A stretch of DNA of 48,116 nucleotides from Caulochytrium protostelioides (taxonomy: Eukaryota; Chytridiomycota; Caulochytriomycetes; Caulochytriales; Caulochytriaceae), in assembly GCA_003615045.1 (NCBI GenBank), contig ML014254.1:1-48116 (forward strand), read 5' to 3'. Below are positions 1 to 10,800 of this stretch, one piece after another (position 1 is the stretch's first letter; every line of letters starts with the position of its first letter). The position numbers and the translations under genes are program-made. The notes under the pieces were generated by a model. That model was not told the origin of the DNA. It was given only the letters and a program-made list of their open reading frames with translations, and searched no databases.

Positions 1-445
1 GTCGTCGTCGGTTCCGCCGTCGTCGTCATTGGCTCCTCCGTCGTCGTCGTCGTCGTCGGTTCCGCCGTCGTCGTCGTCGTCGTCGTCGTCGTCGGCTCCT
101 CCGTCGTGCTGGTCGTGGTGGTGGTTATCTCCGGCGTAGGCGCCGTCGTCGAGTGGATCGTGGTGGTCGTCGACAACGATGTAGTCGTCGGGAGGGTCGT
201 CGTGGTGGTCGTCGAACGCGTCGTCGTGGACTTCGTCGTCGTCGTCTTGGATGTCTTCGTCGTCGTCGTCTTCGTCGTCTTCGTCGTCGTCGTCTTCGTC
301 GTCTTCGTCGTCGTTGTCTTTGTCGTGGTCGGACGGGTGGTGGTCGTCGTCGTGGTCGGACGCGTGGTGGTGGTCGTCGTCGTGGTCGGACGCGTGGTCG
401 TCGTCGTCGTCGTCGTCGTCGGACGCGTGGTCGTGGTCGTTGTGG
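1..445 (-). repeat. Low-complexity (ACG/ACC)n coding repeat of the mucin-like tail
   Basis: On the plus strand this reads as gtc/cgt-rich trinucleotide repeats; on the minus strand it encodes poly-Thr with regularly spaced Arg-Pro, Lys and Glu-Pro. It is part of the chitin deacetylase frame, probably an O-mannosylated stalk. Length is likely to vary between strains, and assembly errors are possible here. Confidence 0.85.
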
Positions 446-1238
446 ACGAGGAGCCCGAGAAGGGGTTCGGCTGGTAGTAGTCGGTGCGGCCGTTGCAGTC
501 GGCCGCCGGCTTGATCTGGTAGCCAGCATTGCGGACCAAGTCCAGGATCGCCGGAGCGAGCCCCGCCGACTCCACGTACAGATCGTGCTCCAGCGAGAGA
601 CCGTTCTCGGGGTATTCGTCCATCCAGTCCTCGACTTCCGCGAGCGCCTCCTCCGCGGTGCGGGTCCCGCCGGGGATCTGCCAGTCGTTGGTGTCGTGGT
701 CCCAGATCACCGCGTGCATGCCCAGCGCCGAGGACAGGCGGCGCACACGCGAGTCGATCTCGCCCTGCGGCGGGCGCCAGTAGCGCGGGAACTGGCCCGT
801 GACTTCCTCAATGATCTTGCCGCTCCACATGAGCTCGGCAATGATCTGCGCGTCGGTGATCGACGTCATCACCGGATGCGACCACGTATGCGAGGCGATC
901 TGGTGGCCCGCATCGTAGATGGCTTTGAGGATCTCCGGGTGCTGCTTCACGCGTGAGCCCACCACGAAGAACGTCGCCTTGACGCCACGCTGAGCCAGCT
1001 CGGCCAGCAGCGCGGGGGTGCTTTCGGAGGGGCCGTCATCGTACGTGATACTCCAGACGCCGGAAGACGGCGTCGTGCAGTCCTCAATATCGGGGATCTC
1101 GGTCGCGCCGCCGCCGAAGCGTGCCGTCCACGCGCTGTTCGTCGGCGCCGTCACATCCAAAGCCGGGTAGTCGGACAGTGCCGCGCCCACGCTAAGCGCA
1201 TGGGCGGCTATAATGCTCAGCAGTGCCGCGAAGCGCAT
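1..1238 (-). CDS. Secreted chitin deacetylase (CE4/NodB family), 3' end cut by window
   Basis: Removes acetyl groups from chitin to give chitosan, outside the cell or in the wall. The start at 1238 gives a signal peptide (MRFAALLSIIAAHALSVGAA). The NodB domain follows with its metal and catalytic motifs in order: ITYDDGP near residue 60 (Asp base and metal Asp), HTWSHP near residue 117 (metal His pair), RPPQGEID near 154 and IWDHDTNDW just after. From about residue 260 the protein becomes a Thr-rich, mucin-like tail (runs of Thr broken by RP, K or EP) that stays open to base 1, so the C-terminus, possibly a GPI signal, is missing. No intron is needed. A TATATAAAG box lies 306 bases upstream on the same strand, with a signal-peptide-like short ORF between. 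Family assignment is firm; chitin as substrate is inferred from the family. Confidence 0.9.
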   Translation of the reverse strand, partial: MRFAALLSIIAAHALSVGAALSDYPALDVTAPTNSAWTARFGGGATEIPDIEDCTTPSSGVWSITYDDGPSESTPALLAELAQRGVKATFFVVGSRVKQHPEILKAIYDAGHQIASHTWSHPVMTSITDAQIIAELMWSGKIIEEVTGQFPRYWRPPQGEIDSRVRRLSSALGMHAVIWDHDTNDWQIPGGTRTAEEALAEVEDWMDEYPENGLSLEHDLYVESAGLAPAILDLVRNAGYQIKPAADCNGRTDYYQPNPFSGSSSTTTTTTRPTTTTTTTTTRPTTTTTTTTRPTTTTTTTRPTTTKTTTTKTTKTTTTKTTKTTTTKTSKTTTTKSTTTRSTTTTTTLPTTTSLSTTTTIHSTTAPTPEITTTTTSTTEEPTTTTTTTTTAEPTTTTTTEEPMTTTAEPTT

Positions 1239-1400
1239 CCTGCCAAGTCGCGAGAGCGAGTGATGGGAGCGGCAAAGGGATCGGCAACACGCAAAAAAGG
1301 GATAACTCCGCTCGATGGCTGGAAAAGAAATCCTAATCCCTCCACAACGCGTCGAAAGAGGGGCGAAAGAGGGGCGAAGCCTACCAGCCCGACAGCGGGA

Positions 1401-1484
1401 TCAGTCGGGTGTTCGGGTTTGCGAGGGATGCGGAACGACGAGGGCGAGACAAAGGATGCAGAGCCCAAGACGAACGGAGGCCAT
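1401..1484 (-). other. Upstream ORF or alternative first exon with signal-peptide character
   Basis: A 27-codon frame starting MASVRLGLCILCLALVV, basic then strongly hydrophobic, like a signal peptide. A second in-frame ATG lies at 1493. These are the first ATGs downstream of the TATA box at 1544-1552 and precede the chitin deacetylase start at 1238. It could be a translated uORF, or a first exon spliced to the acceptor-like CTTGGCAG that ends just before that start. Neither is proven. Confidence 0.3.
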
Positions 1485-1543
1485 GTGAAACATGATGCAA
1501 GACCCTCTGCAGAAATGAGTTCCAAACATCGCGAGGAGCGCCG

Positions 1544-1552
1544 CTTTATATA
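1544..1552 (-). promoter_or_regulatory. TATA box for the chitin deacetylase
   Basis: The minus strand reads TATATAAAG, a textbook TATA element, 306 bases upstream of the coding start. It would put transcription start near 1515, leaving a long leader with the short ORF at 1401-1493. Confidence 0.5.
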
Positions 1553-1910
1553 CGCGTTGGCGTCGATCTGGTGCGGCTTGCCAATCCGTTTCGGACGCTT
1601 GAATAGCCGCTCCTGGGCAGTTGAACAGCACGAAACAGGCAGATCTCATGCCACCACCATCGAATCGAAGCTGATTCGCCCACGAATAGTGGCGTCTCGG
1701 GCCTGGCGTGAGGCGCTTTTCTGGCCCCGGAAGACAAATCTGTGCAGATTGATAAGGTGCTTCTAGAAGCCGGTCAGATTGGATGCCCGGGCGATGCATC
1801 GGGCGATGCTGTCTCTTCTTGCGTGCGCCACGAGCACTGACAAAGATCTGTATGTTTAAGCGACATGCTGACATACCCCTCTCCTCCGGCCGCCACCTGA
1901 TGCGCCGCCA

Positions 1911-1938
1911 CCTGTCGCCGCCCGCGGGTGGCGACAGG
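1911..1938. repeat. 28-bp near-perfect palindrome
   Basis: Arms CCTGTCGCC (1911-1919) and GGCGACAGG (1930-1938) flank a self-complementary CCCGCGGG, with one G:T mismatch. It can form a cruciform or a loop-poor hairpin. Function unknown. Confidence 0.6.
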
Positions 1939-2337
1939 CTGAAAAATCGGGATCCCGCCACCTCCGACTCACCCGCGATCGCGGTGTCATGACGACTGAT
2001 AGTGACACATCGGTCCGCCATCGCTCGAGACAGTGTTCCATGTTATCGCATAGATCGCTGGCTGCTTCCAAGACGACGCGAGGGGGACGGCGGACCGGTG
2101 AGAAATTGGCCCACGATGGGGGGTGGATGACCTCTATCCAATAAAACATTACATAGTGAGCAGTTCCGCATAGTGGTGCGTGACATCCTGAAGTTCCCGG
2201 TTAGTGCCTACTCCGTCAGGTTCGAGAAGGCGCATCAACAAAAATTGGCAAAAATAGAAGAGGGGTGAGTAAAGAGAAAACAATTTTGGCGTGAACGGGG
2301 GCGTCAGGGTAAACACATCGCCTTGACCAAAAAGAAA

Positions 2338-5300
2338 TCAGAAAGAGAATAGTCTGGAGAGACCTGAAATGACGGCATGGTCCGAGCGAGATACGGGACG
2401 AGACAACTTACTCAAAATCGTGAGGGCTTCGGCAGCCAGACTGCGGACAGGCAGTCCCAGAATCGTCCGCTGGCGATATGACGATTGCGGTGATGGCGCG
2501 GGGGTGGATGCCGAAGGGCCATGGTCACCGTTCGCTGTGGATTTGGGATGACGCATCGGCCGAGGGTCTACTTCAATCTCCATGACCATGTCATCGTCAA
2601 CGGCGACGATGTCATCATCATCGACATCATCATTATCATCATCCGTTGTTCTTGGCGGATGTGAACGCGCAGATGATGTTGCGACGTCCGGGTCGTCGCA
2701 CGCTGCAAGCACGCTGTCCTCGGCATGCGGGTCTGTGAGCTCCGCGACGCGCAGGACCGTCTCAAAGAGTTCATGGATCTTGGCGACAGCGCGCTCGTCC
2801 GCGAGCTTGCGGCAGTAAAACACAAACCAGCGGCGCCACGCATATGGGTTCCCGACGTACTGCGCCACCGCCAGCTGGTTCTCGAGCGCGGCCATCGACT
2901 CGACTTGCGGGTTAACCTGGCCAGCGATCACGTGGCGCCATGATTGCGCCACGAAACGCTGCGAGTCGTCGTTGCCAACGAGATACCATGCGGCCATGCC
3001 CACGTGGTAGATGTACGTCTCGCGGCGTGAGGTCGCGAGCATGGGCAAGCAGGCCGGCTCGCCCGGTGTCTCGGTCGTGTCGCCGAAGGTCTCAGCCGAT
3101 GGCGACTCGAGCCGCACGCCCTGCAGACCTAGCGCGCCCGACGCCGTTTCCATCCCGTGCATCGGGCGCGAGGAGGCGCCGCGGCCGCTGTCGCTGTCAC
3201 CAAACAGCGTGGGCACGAGCGTCTTGCTCGGTAAGAAACCCGCTGAGACGATGGTCGCGGGCTCGCCCGCGAGGCCCGGCAGTTCCCCCAGCCAGCTCGA
3301 TGGGTCGCCGGCGGCATCATGGGAGACGGCGCCGCCGGTCGCGCCGCCGGTCGTGCCGCCGCCGCCCGCGGCATAGGCCGCGCCCGGCGGCGTCAGCAGC
3401 GTCGCGGCGCTGGTGTGGACGACGCGGCGCAGGGTCGGCACGTGCCACACGTAGACGTTAGCCAGCAAATCAACGACCATGAGCCAGCCATGGAAGACTT
3501 CGCAGAAAGCCGCCGGACACGCGAGCAGCATTGGCGGCGCGAGGCGCCGGCCGGCGGGGCTATACAGCACCAGGTGGCCCGTGGCGCCGGTGGCCACAAT
3601 GAACGACTCGCCGCCTGCCACGTGGATCACGGGAAACGGAAGGATGTCGGCCCACAGCAGCTCGTCGCCCTTGATGCACGCGATGCGGGTATGCCGCGCC
3701 TTGCCGGCGGCCCCGGCGCTCGTCGCCGACTGTGCGCCGGGCACTGCGCGCAGCTGATGGCTCACGGTGCCCGTGGCCACAGCCTCCAGGGAGCGGCATT
3801 CCATCTGTACCATCCCGTCGGCCATCGCGATGTGCCGGTACAGAATGCCCTTGACTTCGGGCAGTCCCAAGAGCACCGAGGACGCCATACCGCCGACACC
3901 CGCGCCACCCGGCGCGGCGGTCGCGGCGGCCGCCGGCTGCAACGTCGGCAGAATATACGCGATGCGCTCCCCGGGCCCCGCGGCCGCCGTTTGGGGCGCC
4001 TGCTTGCCGAGGCGCGCGGTCGGGATGGACGTTGCAAGGGCCTGCGCGAGCGCCGACTGGGCGTCCATGCCCGCGAGCGCCGCGAGCGCCGCGTGCGCGG
4101 CGACAGCGTTCGATGCGAGCGCCGGGTGCGCGGCCGCGGTGCTGGCGGCGCCCGTCGGGAGGGGCAGGGCGGCGCCCGCGGCGCCGAAAGTGATCCCGCC
4201 GGCGCCGAAGGTGGCGCCCGTGCCGGCGGTGCCGACGGCAGGATGCGCGGGTGCGGCGCCAAAGGTGCTGGTAGCGGCGCCGTGGCGCGCGCCGGGGGCG
4301 CCGGATGTCAGACCCTGCACGAACACAGGCTGGATGCGACGCTTGCCGTCCTTGGTTGTGACGGTCTGTTGCGCCGCGACGTCGGCAATGGATGCTGCCG
4401 CTGGCGCTGGCGCTGGTGCTGCGGCAAGCACCGGAGCCGGGGCCGGGGCGGTCGCGGCGGCGCCGGTGGGTGGCAGGCGGTCTAGGGCCAGTCCCCCCGT
4501 TTTCGACTGGTCGGAAGTGCTCGTCGAGCCGTTGGTCGTGGGCGGGGCTGCTGTACCAGTGGATGCCGCGACGACATGGGACGAGAGGCCGAGGTCGTGG
4601 AGACGGCTCTGGCGCTCGACGATGGCCTTGCTTACGCGGGACTGTTCTTCGCGGGTGAGCTGGTCCGGATAGAAGACGACGGACTTGGGGTCGGCGCGGT
4701 AGCCGAAGCGGGCGAGCGCTTGATCGATGATGCCGCGGGGCACCGGGTGGCCGAGCTCGCCGGGGGCGAACTGGACGAGGGCGAGCGAGCCGTCGTAGCT
4801 CGAGACGACGAGATGCATGCCGTCGGGCGCCCACGCCATGTCGGTGACGAACTGGTAGAACAGGTTCTTGACGACGACCAGCGGCGCGGCTTGGGTATGA
4901 TCCCAGATGGAGACGCTATTGTCCTGGCCCCCAATCGCGAGAATCGCGCGCCGTGGTGGGCTCGTGTCGGCCGCTGCGCCGTGGGCGACGGCGTCGGAAG
5001 TGGTCGCGGTCGTTGGTGCTGCTGGCGAGGCCGCATTAGACTCGAACAGCACGGGACTGAAGCGGGTGCACTCAATGGGCCCACGGTGGCCGAGAGCCGC
5101 GTCTTCGGCGGTCCAGCCATCCCGGTAGATGAGCGGCGCGGTCGGGAGCAGCCCCGACTCGCCGTTGCTCGTGGCGAGGCAGCTGCCCTCGGGCGACCAC
5201 GAGAGCCGCTGAAAGAAGGTGGAGGGCGCCGCCATGCGGAACGGCTCCGTAATCTCTTCTTCGAGGGTCCAGTCCGCGACGCGCCAGATTTTGGTGCTTT

Positions 5301-5946
5301 TGTCGTCTGAGGACGTCGCAAGGAACTTGCCGACCGGATCCCAGGCGACGCCCTTGACGAAGCCCGTGTGCGTCGTGAGCTTGGTGAGCACCTCGAAGCC
5401 GTTCGCCACGTCCCAGATATACACGTGCGGGTGCAGCCCGCAGGACGCGAGCATGTCGCCGTCGGGCGACCACGCGAGGTCGACGACGTCGCTCTCGTGG
5501 CCCGTGATCACCTTGACAGCGCGCCACGTCTCGCCGCTCGGCCCCGAGCCGACGAGGTTGCCGCGCACGGTGCCGCCGTCGTGGTCACGCTCCCAGATGA
5601 CGATGCGCCGGTCGTCCGACGCGGACGCCAGGGACATGCCCGATGGCGACCACCGCACGCACAGGACGGAACCGTTGTGGCTCGCGAGGGTCGCCAGCAG
5701 CCCGTCGCGCTCGATCGACGCGGGCCGCGCGATCTGGTCGGCATGCGGCGGCGCGCGGCCGTCCCCGTCGCGCGTCGGAGTTTGGCCAAAGCGCTTGCAC
5801 ACCTCGAAATCCCAGACGCGGACGGTCGCGTCCTGGCCGCCTGTGGCGAGGCGGCGCCCATCGTGCGAGACATGGCACGAGAAGACGGGCGTGCGGCTGT
5901 TCTTCTCGCCGGGGTGGTAGAGCCACTCCGGCTTCGTAATCAGCAT
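2338..5946 (-). CDS. HIR1: HIRA/Hir1 histone H3-H4 chaperone subunit
   Basis: Subunit of the HIR complex, which deposits H3-H4 with Asf1 independently of replication. The start at 5946 (MLITKPEWLYHPG) matches the conserved beginning of HIRA; the frame stays open to an ATG at 6123, but those 59 residues look unrelated. About seven WD repeats fill the first 400 residues (for example TVRVWDF, RIVIWERD, VYIWDV, TKIWRV, VSIWDH). Near residue 535 is KRRIQPVF, the B-domain motif that binds Asf1, inside a long Ala/Pro/Thr-rich linker. The HIRA domain follows (LGLPEVKGILY, then LPFPVIHVAGGESFIVATG and ESMAALENQLAVAQYVGNP). A late Asp-rich patch lies near residues 1110-1135. At 1202 aa it is longer than human HIRA (about 1017) because of the linkers. 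No intron. Confidence 0.92.
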   Translation of the reverse strand: MLITKPEWLYHPGEKNSRTPVFSCHVSHDGRRLATGGQDATVRVWDFEVCKRFGQTPTRDGDGRAPPHADQIARPASIERDGLLATLASHNGSVLCVRWSPSGMSLASASDDRRIVIWERDHDGGTVRGNLVGSGPSGETWRAVKVITGHESDVVDLAWSPDGDMLASCGLHPHVYIWDVANGFEVLTKLTTHTGFVKGVAWDPVGKFLATSSDDKSTKIWRVADWTLEEEITEPFRMAAPSTFFQRLSWSPEGSCLATSNGESGLLPTAPLIYRDGWTAEDAALGHRGPIECTRFSPVLFESNAASPAAPTTATTSDAVAHGAAADTSPPRRAILAIGGQDNSVSIWDHTQAAPLVVVKNLFYQFVTDMAWAPDGMHLVVSSYDGSLALVQFAPGELGHPVPRGIIDQALARFGYRADPKSVVFYPDQLTREEQSRVSKAIVERQSRLHDLGLSSHVVAASTGTAAPPTTNGSTSTSDQSKTGGLALDRLPPTGAAATAPAPAPVLAAAPAPAPAAASIADVAAQQTVTTKDGKRRIQPVFVQGLTSGAPGARHGAATSTFGAAPAHPAVGTAGTGATFGAGGITFGAAGAALPLPTGAASTAAAHPALASNAVAAHAALAALAGMDAQSALAQALATSIPTARLGKQAPQTAAAGPGERIAYILPTLQPAAAATAAPGGAGVGGMASSVLLGLPEVKGILYRHIAMADGMVQMECRSLEAVATGTVSHQLRAVPGAQSATSAGAAGKARHTRIACIKGDELLWADILPFPVIHVAGGESFIVATGATGHLVLYSPAGRRLAPPMLLACPAAFCEVFHGWLMVVDLLANVYVWHVPTLRRVVHTSAATLLTPPGAAYAAGGGGTTGGATGGAVSHDAAGDPSSWLGELPGLAGEPATIVSAGFLPSKTLVPTLFGDSDSGRGASSRPMHGMETASGALGLQGVRLESPSAETFGDTTETPGEPACLPMLATSRRETYIYHVGMAAWYLVGNDDSQRFVAQSWRHVIAGQVNPQVESMAALENQLAVAQYVGNPYAWRRWFVFYCRKLADERAVAKIHELFETVLRVAELTDPHAEDSVLAACDDPDVATSSARSHPPRTTDDDNDDVDDDDIVAVDDDMVMEIEVDPRPMRHPKSTANGDHGPSASTPAPSPQSSYRQRTILGLPVRSLAAEALTILSKLSRPVSRSDHAVISGLSRLFSF

Positions 5947-7849
5947 CGAGCCACGTCTGCCGGTGACCCGTCTAATGAAGGGGGTTGGTCGCGGGCCAAG
6001 GAGACCCGGGAGGGCACCGCCTAGCCGGCAGGCAGCGTGCAGCAGCTTCAGCGAAGGAGAGAGCCGGACGCGTATCACAGCGGCAGAGCCTGCAGCAGCA
6101 GCAGCAGCACCAGCCGTGCGCACGGAGCAGGCGGAGATGGCGGGAGGCAGTGCGACGAGGACAGGGATTATAGCGGCACCGCTGTCGTGTCAGCGAGCCG
6201 TGATGAGCTGATGACCCGGCGCGTGGGCAGCACGTGTCACTGTCACTGCATACAGACATCGACCCACCAGCGGCACGGAGGAGGGGCCGCGAGTGTCGGG
6301 TATACTTGGGCGATGCTTGCAGTCCAGGCGGACGTGGCGGCTTGTTTTATGATGGTCTTTTTTTTTCTGTCTTGCTCGCGGTGAGCGCGACGGGGGTGCC
6401 GGGGTCCGCGCACGCCTGGGAACGTTCTGTCGATCCCGGACAGTTTGAAGCGTTGATACGGCTTGTCGCGCTCCCATCACGCCGTCGAGAACGGGCGGGC
6501 GTCCGATCCGTGAGTCGCGGGCGTGGTCCCGAGGGATGCGCGGCAGTGTGACGCCACCACATGCCATGAGTTGCCATGGCACTCCTCTCGGGCCGCTCAC
6601 CGCTCCCGCATCGGTTCGGGCTGAGGCCGGTTCTCGCAGGGCCAACGGTCGCGCCAGTCACGCGGCATCGCACCCGCCGGCTCGTCCGTCCGCGCCGAGC
6701 CAGCCAGCCAGCATGCCGGGGTGACCACCATGGCAGCGCTCCCATCCCCACCGGCCATCCCGCGGCCTGCTCCACGTGAGGTGCCTTCTGGCTGTTTTTT
6801 GCGTCCGGTCTGGCCACCCGGCGTCGTGGCCGTCGGGTCGGTAAAGGCCGGGTGCGCGGGAGGCGGGCATAGCAGGGGCATGGATGCCGACGCGTCAGAG
6901 CCGACGGGGTTGCGGACGCCGCGCATGGCCCACCCCGCGGCCGTAGGAAAGGAAGTACGCACGCGCGCGCCCCCGTGGCCTGCTGCTGGAAGCGGCATTC
7001 ATGCCCACCTCCCTCCGCGTCATGGGACTCGGCACGCAAAGGATCGTGACGAGGGAACATTTGTCATTCGTAACGATGATTCCATTCTATTTTTTTTTTG
7101 CACGATATGTCCCAGCGCATGCAACGGGGAAATCTTTGCCCCCAAGCGTCCAGGGACCGTGAGGCCCCGGTAATCTCTCAGAGGGGCGACCACGATGGGC
7201 CACCCATGACTTCCCTACACGGGAAGGGGAGGAAACACCCAGGTTCGCATGTAGCGGTCTTGTGTAGTGTGGGACTTGGTAGAACGCCTCACCCACTGAA
7301 ACCCTGCAGCGCATCAGACGGGACTACCTCGGCCGATCGTAAGTTCGGCAAGCCATACCTCGAGGGCTTCGACGTGATTCTATTCTCTTTGAGCATCATG
7401 AGCAGGATGTGACAATCTCGCGAAATCATGGCCGTGACGATGGTTCCCGCCGATGCTGAAAAGGCGGTCGCGGCTCGCCGGGTTCGGCGACTCGCCGCCC
7501 CGAGGCTTCCGCATCCGGTGGGGGCGTCGAGGAAGATGAGAAGATCGGCACGCCGCCGGCACACCGCCCTCACCACGGGGGACCCTCGGCCCCGAAACGG
7601 CTGCGCCCACGTCTATGTCGCAGTTTTCTCTGGAGTTGAAGGGGTTCAGCCCTATTACCCCATTGGCGATCGTCCTTGCATCGTCAGGACGAATTTGGTA
7701 CCAGTGAGAACCAGTGAGAAGACAAGATGACGTAGATGCATGATGGACCACATGCATGGACACGAAGGTAAGCGGGGCCTACATCGTAAACGACGACCAT
7801 CTCTAAGAAATAATAGTAACAGAATCATCGCCGGACCATGACGCCGTCA
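5947..7849. other. Intergenic, 1.9 kb, no recognisable gene
   Basis: Lies between the 5' end of HIRA and the 3' end of Uso1, both minus strand. Short overlapping frames on both strands are Arg/Pro/Ala-rich and of no recognised family. A CAG run at 6090-6107 and T tracts (6358-6366, 7090-7099) are visible. A TATA-like CTATAATC on the minus strand lies around 6168-6175. No tRNA was seen. Confidence 0.5.
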
Positions 7850-10800
7850 TTACTGGAAAGATGTGCGAGGATCGTCGTCCTCATCGCCATCGTCCTCATC
7901 GTCGTCCTCATCGTCGTCGTCGTCCGGATCGCTTTCAATGACCTCACCATAGGCGCGCAACCGCCTGCGATACATCTGCATCTCGAGCTCTTGCTCGGCC
8001 AAGCAGACAAGCAGATCGTTCTGCTCGGTCTCCATCGCCTCCAACTGCCGCACCTTCGCGCCCAGCTGCTCCTCCAGCGCCGCGATCCGCTGCGCCGCGC
8101 TCACGTCCAGCGGCACGTTGGCCGCCCGCCGGCCCGTGAGCTGGCTCTCCAGGTGACGCAGCCGGTCGGCCAGCCGCACAATCTCGGCGTCCTTCTCGCG
8201 CAGCAACTCCGCCGCGGCAGCGCCCGTGATGCCGTCGCCGACGCCGCTGACGCCGCCGCTGCGCGTGTCGCCATGGCCGGCGCCCGAGCCGGATGGCCCG
8301 TCGTGCCCCGGTCTCGCGCCTGCCCGCTCATGGCCCGCCGGGTCGGGCGTCGTCGCGGTGCGCATGAGGCTTGGCGCCGTCGACCGAATGAGGGCGACCG
8401 TTTCCTCGTCAAAGAAGGCGACGGCCGGGTCCGTCGCGGCGGCCGCGGCGGCGGCGGCGATGCGGTTCGCAGTCGCCAGTGGCCCGAGCGCCACGGGGTC
8501 GAGCGTCGACGGCGTCGACGGCAGCACGTAGTCTGGGTGCGTCCGCGTGAACCGCGGGTCTTCCAGCAGCCGGTCCACGCGAGCAGTCAGCAAGTCAGCG
8601 CCGATCCGTGAGGAGATGAGCTGCTTGAGCTGACGCCGCGTCAGACCGTCGTGGGCATCGAGATTGGCGACCGTGAGCTGCGCCAGGATGTAAGCCGCCA
8701 AGCCCTGGACGAGGGGATCGAGGCCCGAAGCCCGGGTGATTTGCTCCACGAGAAACGAGATGGACGAGGCTTCGGCGAGAAAAGTATGGCCGGCGCGTGG
8801 GCACTGGTGCAGCCAGACGACGAGCAGAGAGAGATAAGCGACCATGGGCCGGAGGCCGTGGTGCGCGCCGGGCGCAGCGCCTGCATGGGCATGCAGGTAC
8901 CCGCTCTTTTCGTGATAATCCACCAGCGCCGCCATGACTTCGTTCATCAAGGACGGCCGCATCGCTTCTTCGTCATCATCCTCGTCACTCTCGTCCTCCG
9001 CGCCGCGGTCGGCTTCCCGCATCGTGTCAGGATGCACACTTGAGCCGGCGGTCGCTGGCGGCGGCGGCGGCAGGTCCGGCGTCGCCGTCTCCCCGCCGGA
9101 TCGGGCTGATGCTGGCGGCGTCGAGGGGTCCGCTAACCGTGTGGTCGTCACAGTATGCGCGGGCTGAACGAGCGTAGTCGTGGAGGCTTCGAGAAGCTTG
9201 ACCTGAAGCGGCTCGTTGTTGACGATGCAGCGGCCGAGCAGTGCCGCGCAGAGCCACACCATCAGCGGGTCTTTCCGAGCTTCACGCCACTTCAGCAGGT
9301 GTAGCAGCAGCAGATGGCCGGGGGAAGGCAGATCGGCCGTGTCGTCGTCGGGGTCGTCGGCGGCCGCGGTCGCGATCCCGGCGGCCGAAGCCCGCCGCGG
9401 CGTCGACGGCGCCAGGTCAGGCAAGGGCGCCAGCAGCGTGTGCACGATGCCTGCCTGGCCCTCAGGGTTCTTAGCCAAAAAGGCGACAAACGCCGTGGCC
9501 GCCGCAGCACGTAGGGACGTCTGCTGCGCGGGAGTCGCTTTGGAGGGCCGCGTGCCGAGCAAGGCCGTGCGGACGATGAGCGACAGGACGCCGCGTGGCG
9601 GGCCCGCGAGCGCCCAGCGCGGAGGGGCCGCCGAGGGTGGAGTGCCCCTGTCGCTATCGGCGGCGGCGGCGGGGTCGCCGCGCGGCGGCGCAGCGATCCG
9701 CATCGCGGCCAGTGTGTCCTGCAGGGCCGGGTGGCCGCTGACGAGTCCGCGGAGCGCGAGGAAGGATTGGGTGCGGACGGTGCAGGGCACATGGACGCCG
9801 ACGGCGAGCGCGGCGACGGGCTCGAGGGCGCGAGCGGCGCGCATCACGTCGCGGTTCGTGGCGGCGCTCGGGTTCTTGCGCTCCAGGAGGACGCCCATCA
9901 CGCGGAGCGCGACGACGGTGTTGCGGGCGACCTGGTCGTTCCAGGGGAACGCGAGGTCGTGAATGGCCATCGTGGTCGGTCGCGGGGGGCGGTCCGGGCC
10001 GCCGTCCGCCGGCGCCAAGAAGTCGGGCTGGAGCTCGACCGTGAAGAGCTGGACGAGCTGGTGAATGCCGCGCGACTCGCGGAAGAGGGTCTGGTTGCTG
10101 ACGTTGTGGTTAAGCAGGTTGTGGGTGAGCTGCAGGCAATCCTGGACGAGCATGTCGCCGTTGAGACCGCCCTCAGCGGTGACGATCGCGAGCAACCGCT
10201 CGAACGCGTTCTCGAACGCAATGATTTTCTGGATCTCGGCGTTGTGCTCCGTCAGGGTCATGAGCAGCAGCATTCCCTCGTTGCGGACAATCTCGCGCTG
10301 GTCGTCGATGAGGTCGAGCAGCCGCGAGATGCCCAGCGGGCTCGTGAGCACGGCCGATTGCAGCTGCGTGGGCTGATTCTGGCAGAGCGTCGTGAGCAGC
10401 TGCAGCACCGCGAACCGGACATAGAAGTCGGTGTCGACGAGCAGCTCGAGCACGAGCGAAACGTGGTCCTGGTCCTTGAGAAAGATCTCGCAGAACATGG
10501 TCCCTAACGGGCCCTCCTCGGCTGCGGGCGGGAGCGGGGCGGTGACCCCGGCGCCGGGCGACGCGCCGACGTTCTGCTCGGCGCGCTCGGCGAGATGGGC
10601 CTGCGCCGCCTCGGCGCGCTCGCTCGGCGTCTCAGGCGTGCACAGCACGGTCAGGGTCTCAAGCCCGGCCTTCACGAGCGCCGTGTCCATGCGGTCCTCG
10701 CGCAGGCACTTGAGCACGGCGGGCATGCCGCGCGTCCCGACCTCGAGCTTGTACGTGCGCGCGAGGCCCTTGAGCGCCTGGACGGCGGCGCGGCGGTCCT

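Larger units (their letters stand above)
1239..2337. other. Intergenic: 5' region of chitin deacetylase and 3' region of HIRA
   Basis: No conserved protein was recognised on either strand. It contains the TATA box and short upstream ORF of the chitin deacetylase, a 28-base near-perfect palindrome at 1911-1938, and an AT-rich stretch (about 2240-2340) that probably holds the HIRA 3' UTR. Confidence 0.6.

Noticed and set aside
1200-1766. 188-codon plus-strand frame
   Set aside because: Lies over the start and leader of the chitin deacetylase on the opposite strand; no family, and the TATA box there faces the other way.
5947-6123. 59-residue N-terminal extension of HIRA
   Set aside because: HIRA proteins begin at the MxxxKPxW block matching 5946; the extension is Ala/Arg-rich and probably 5' leader.
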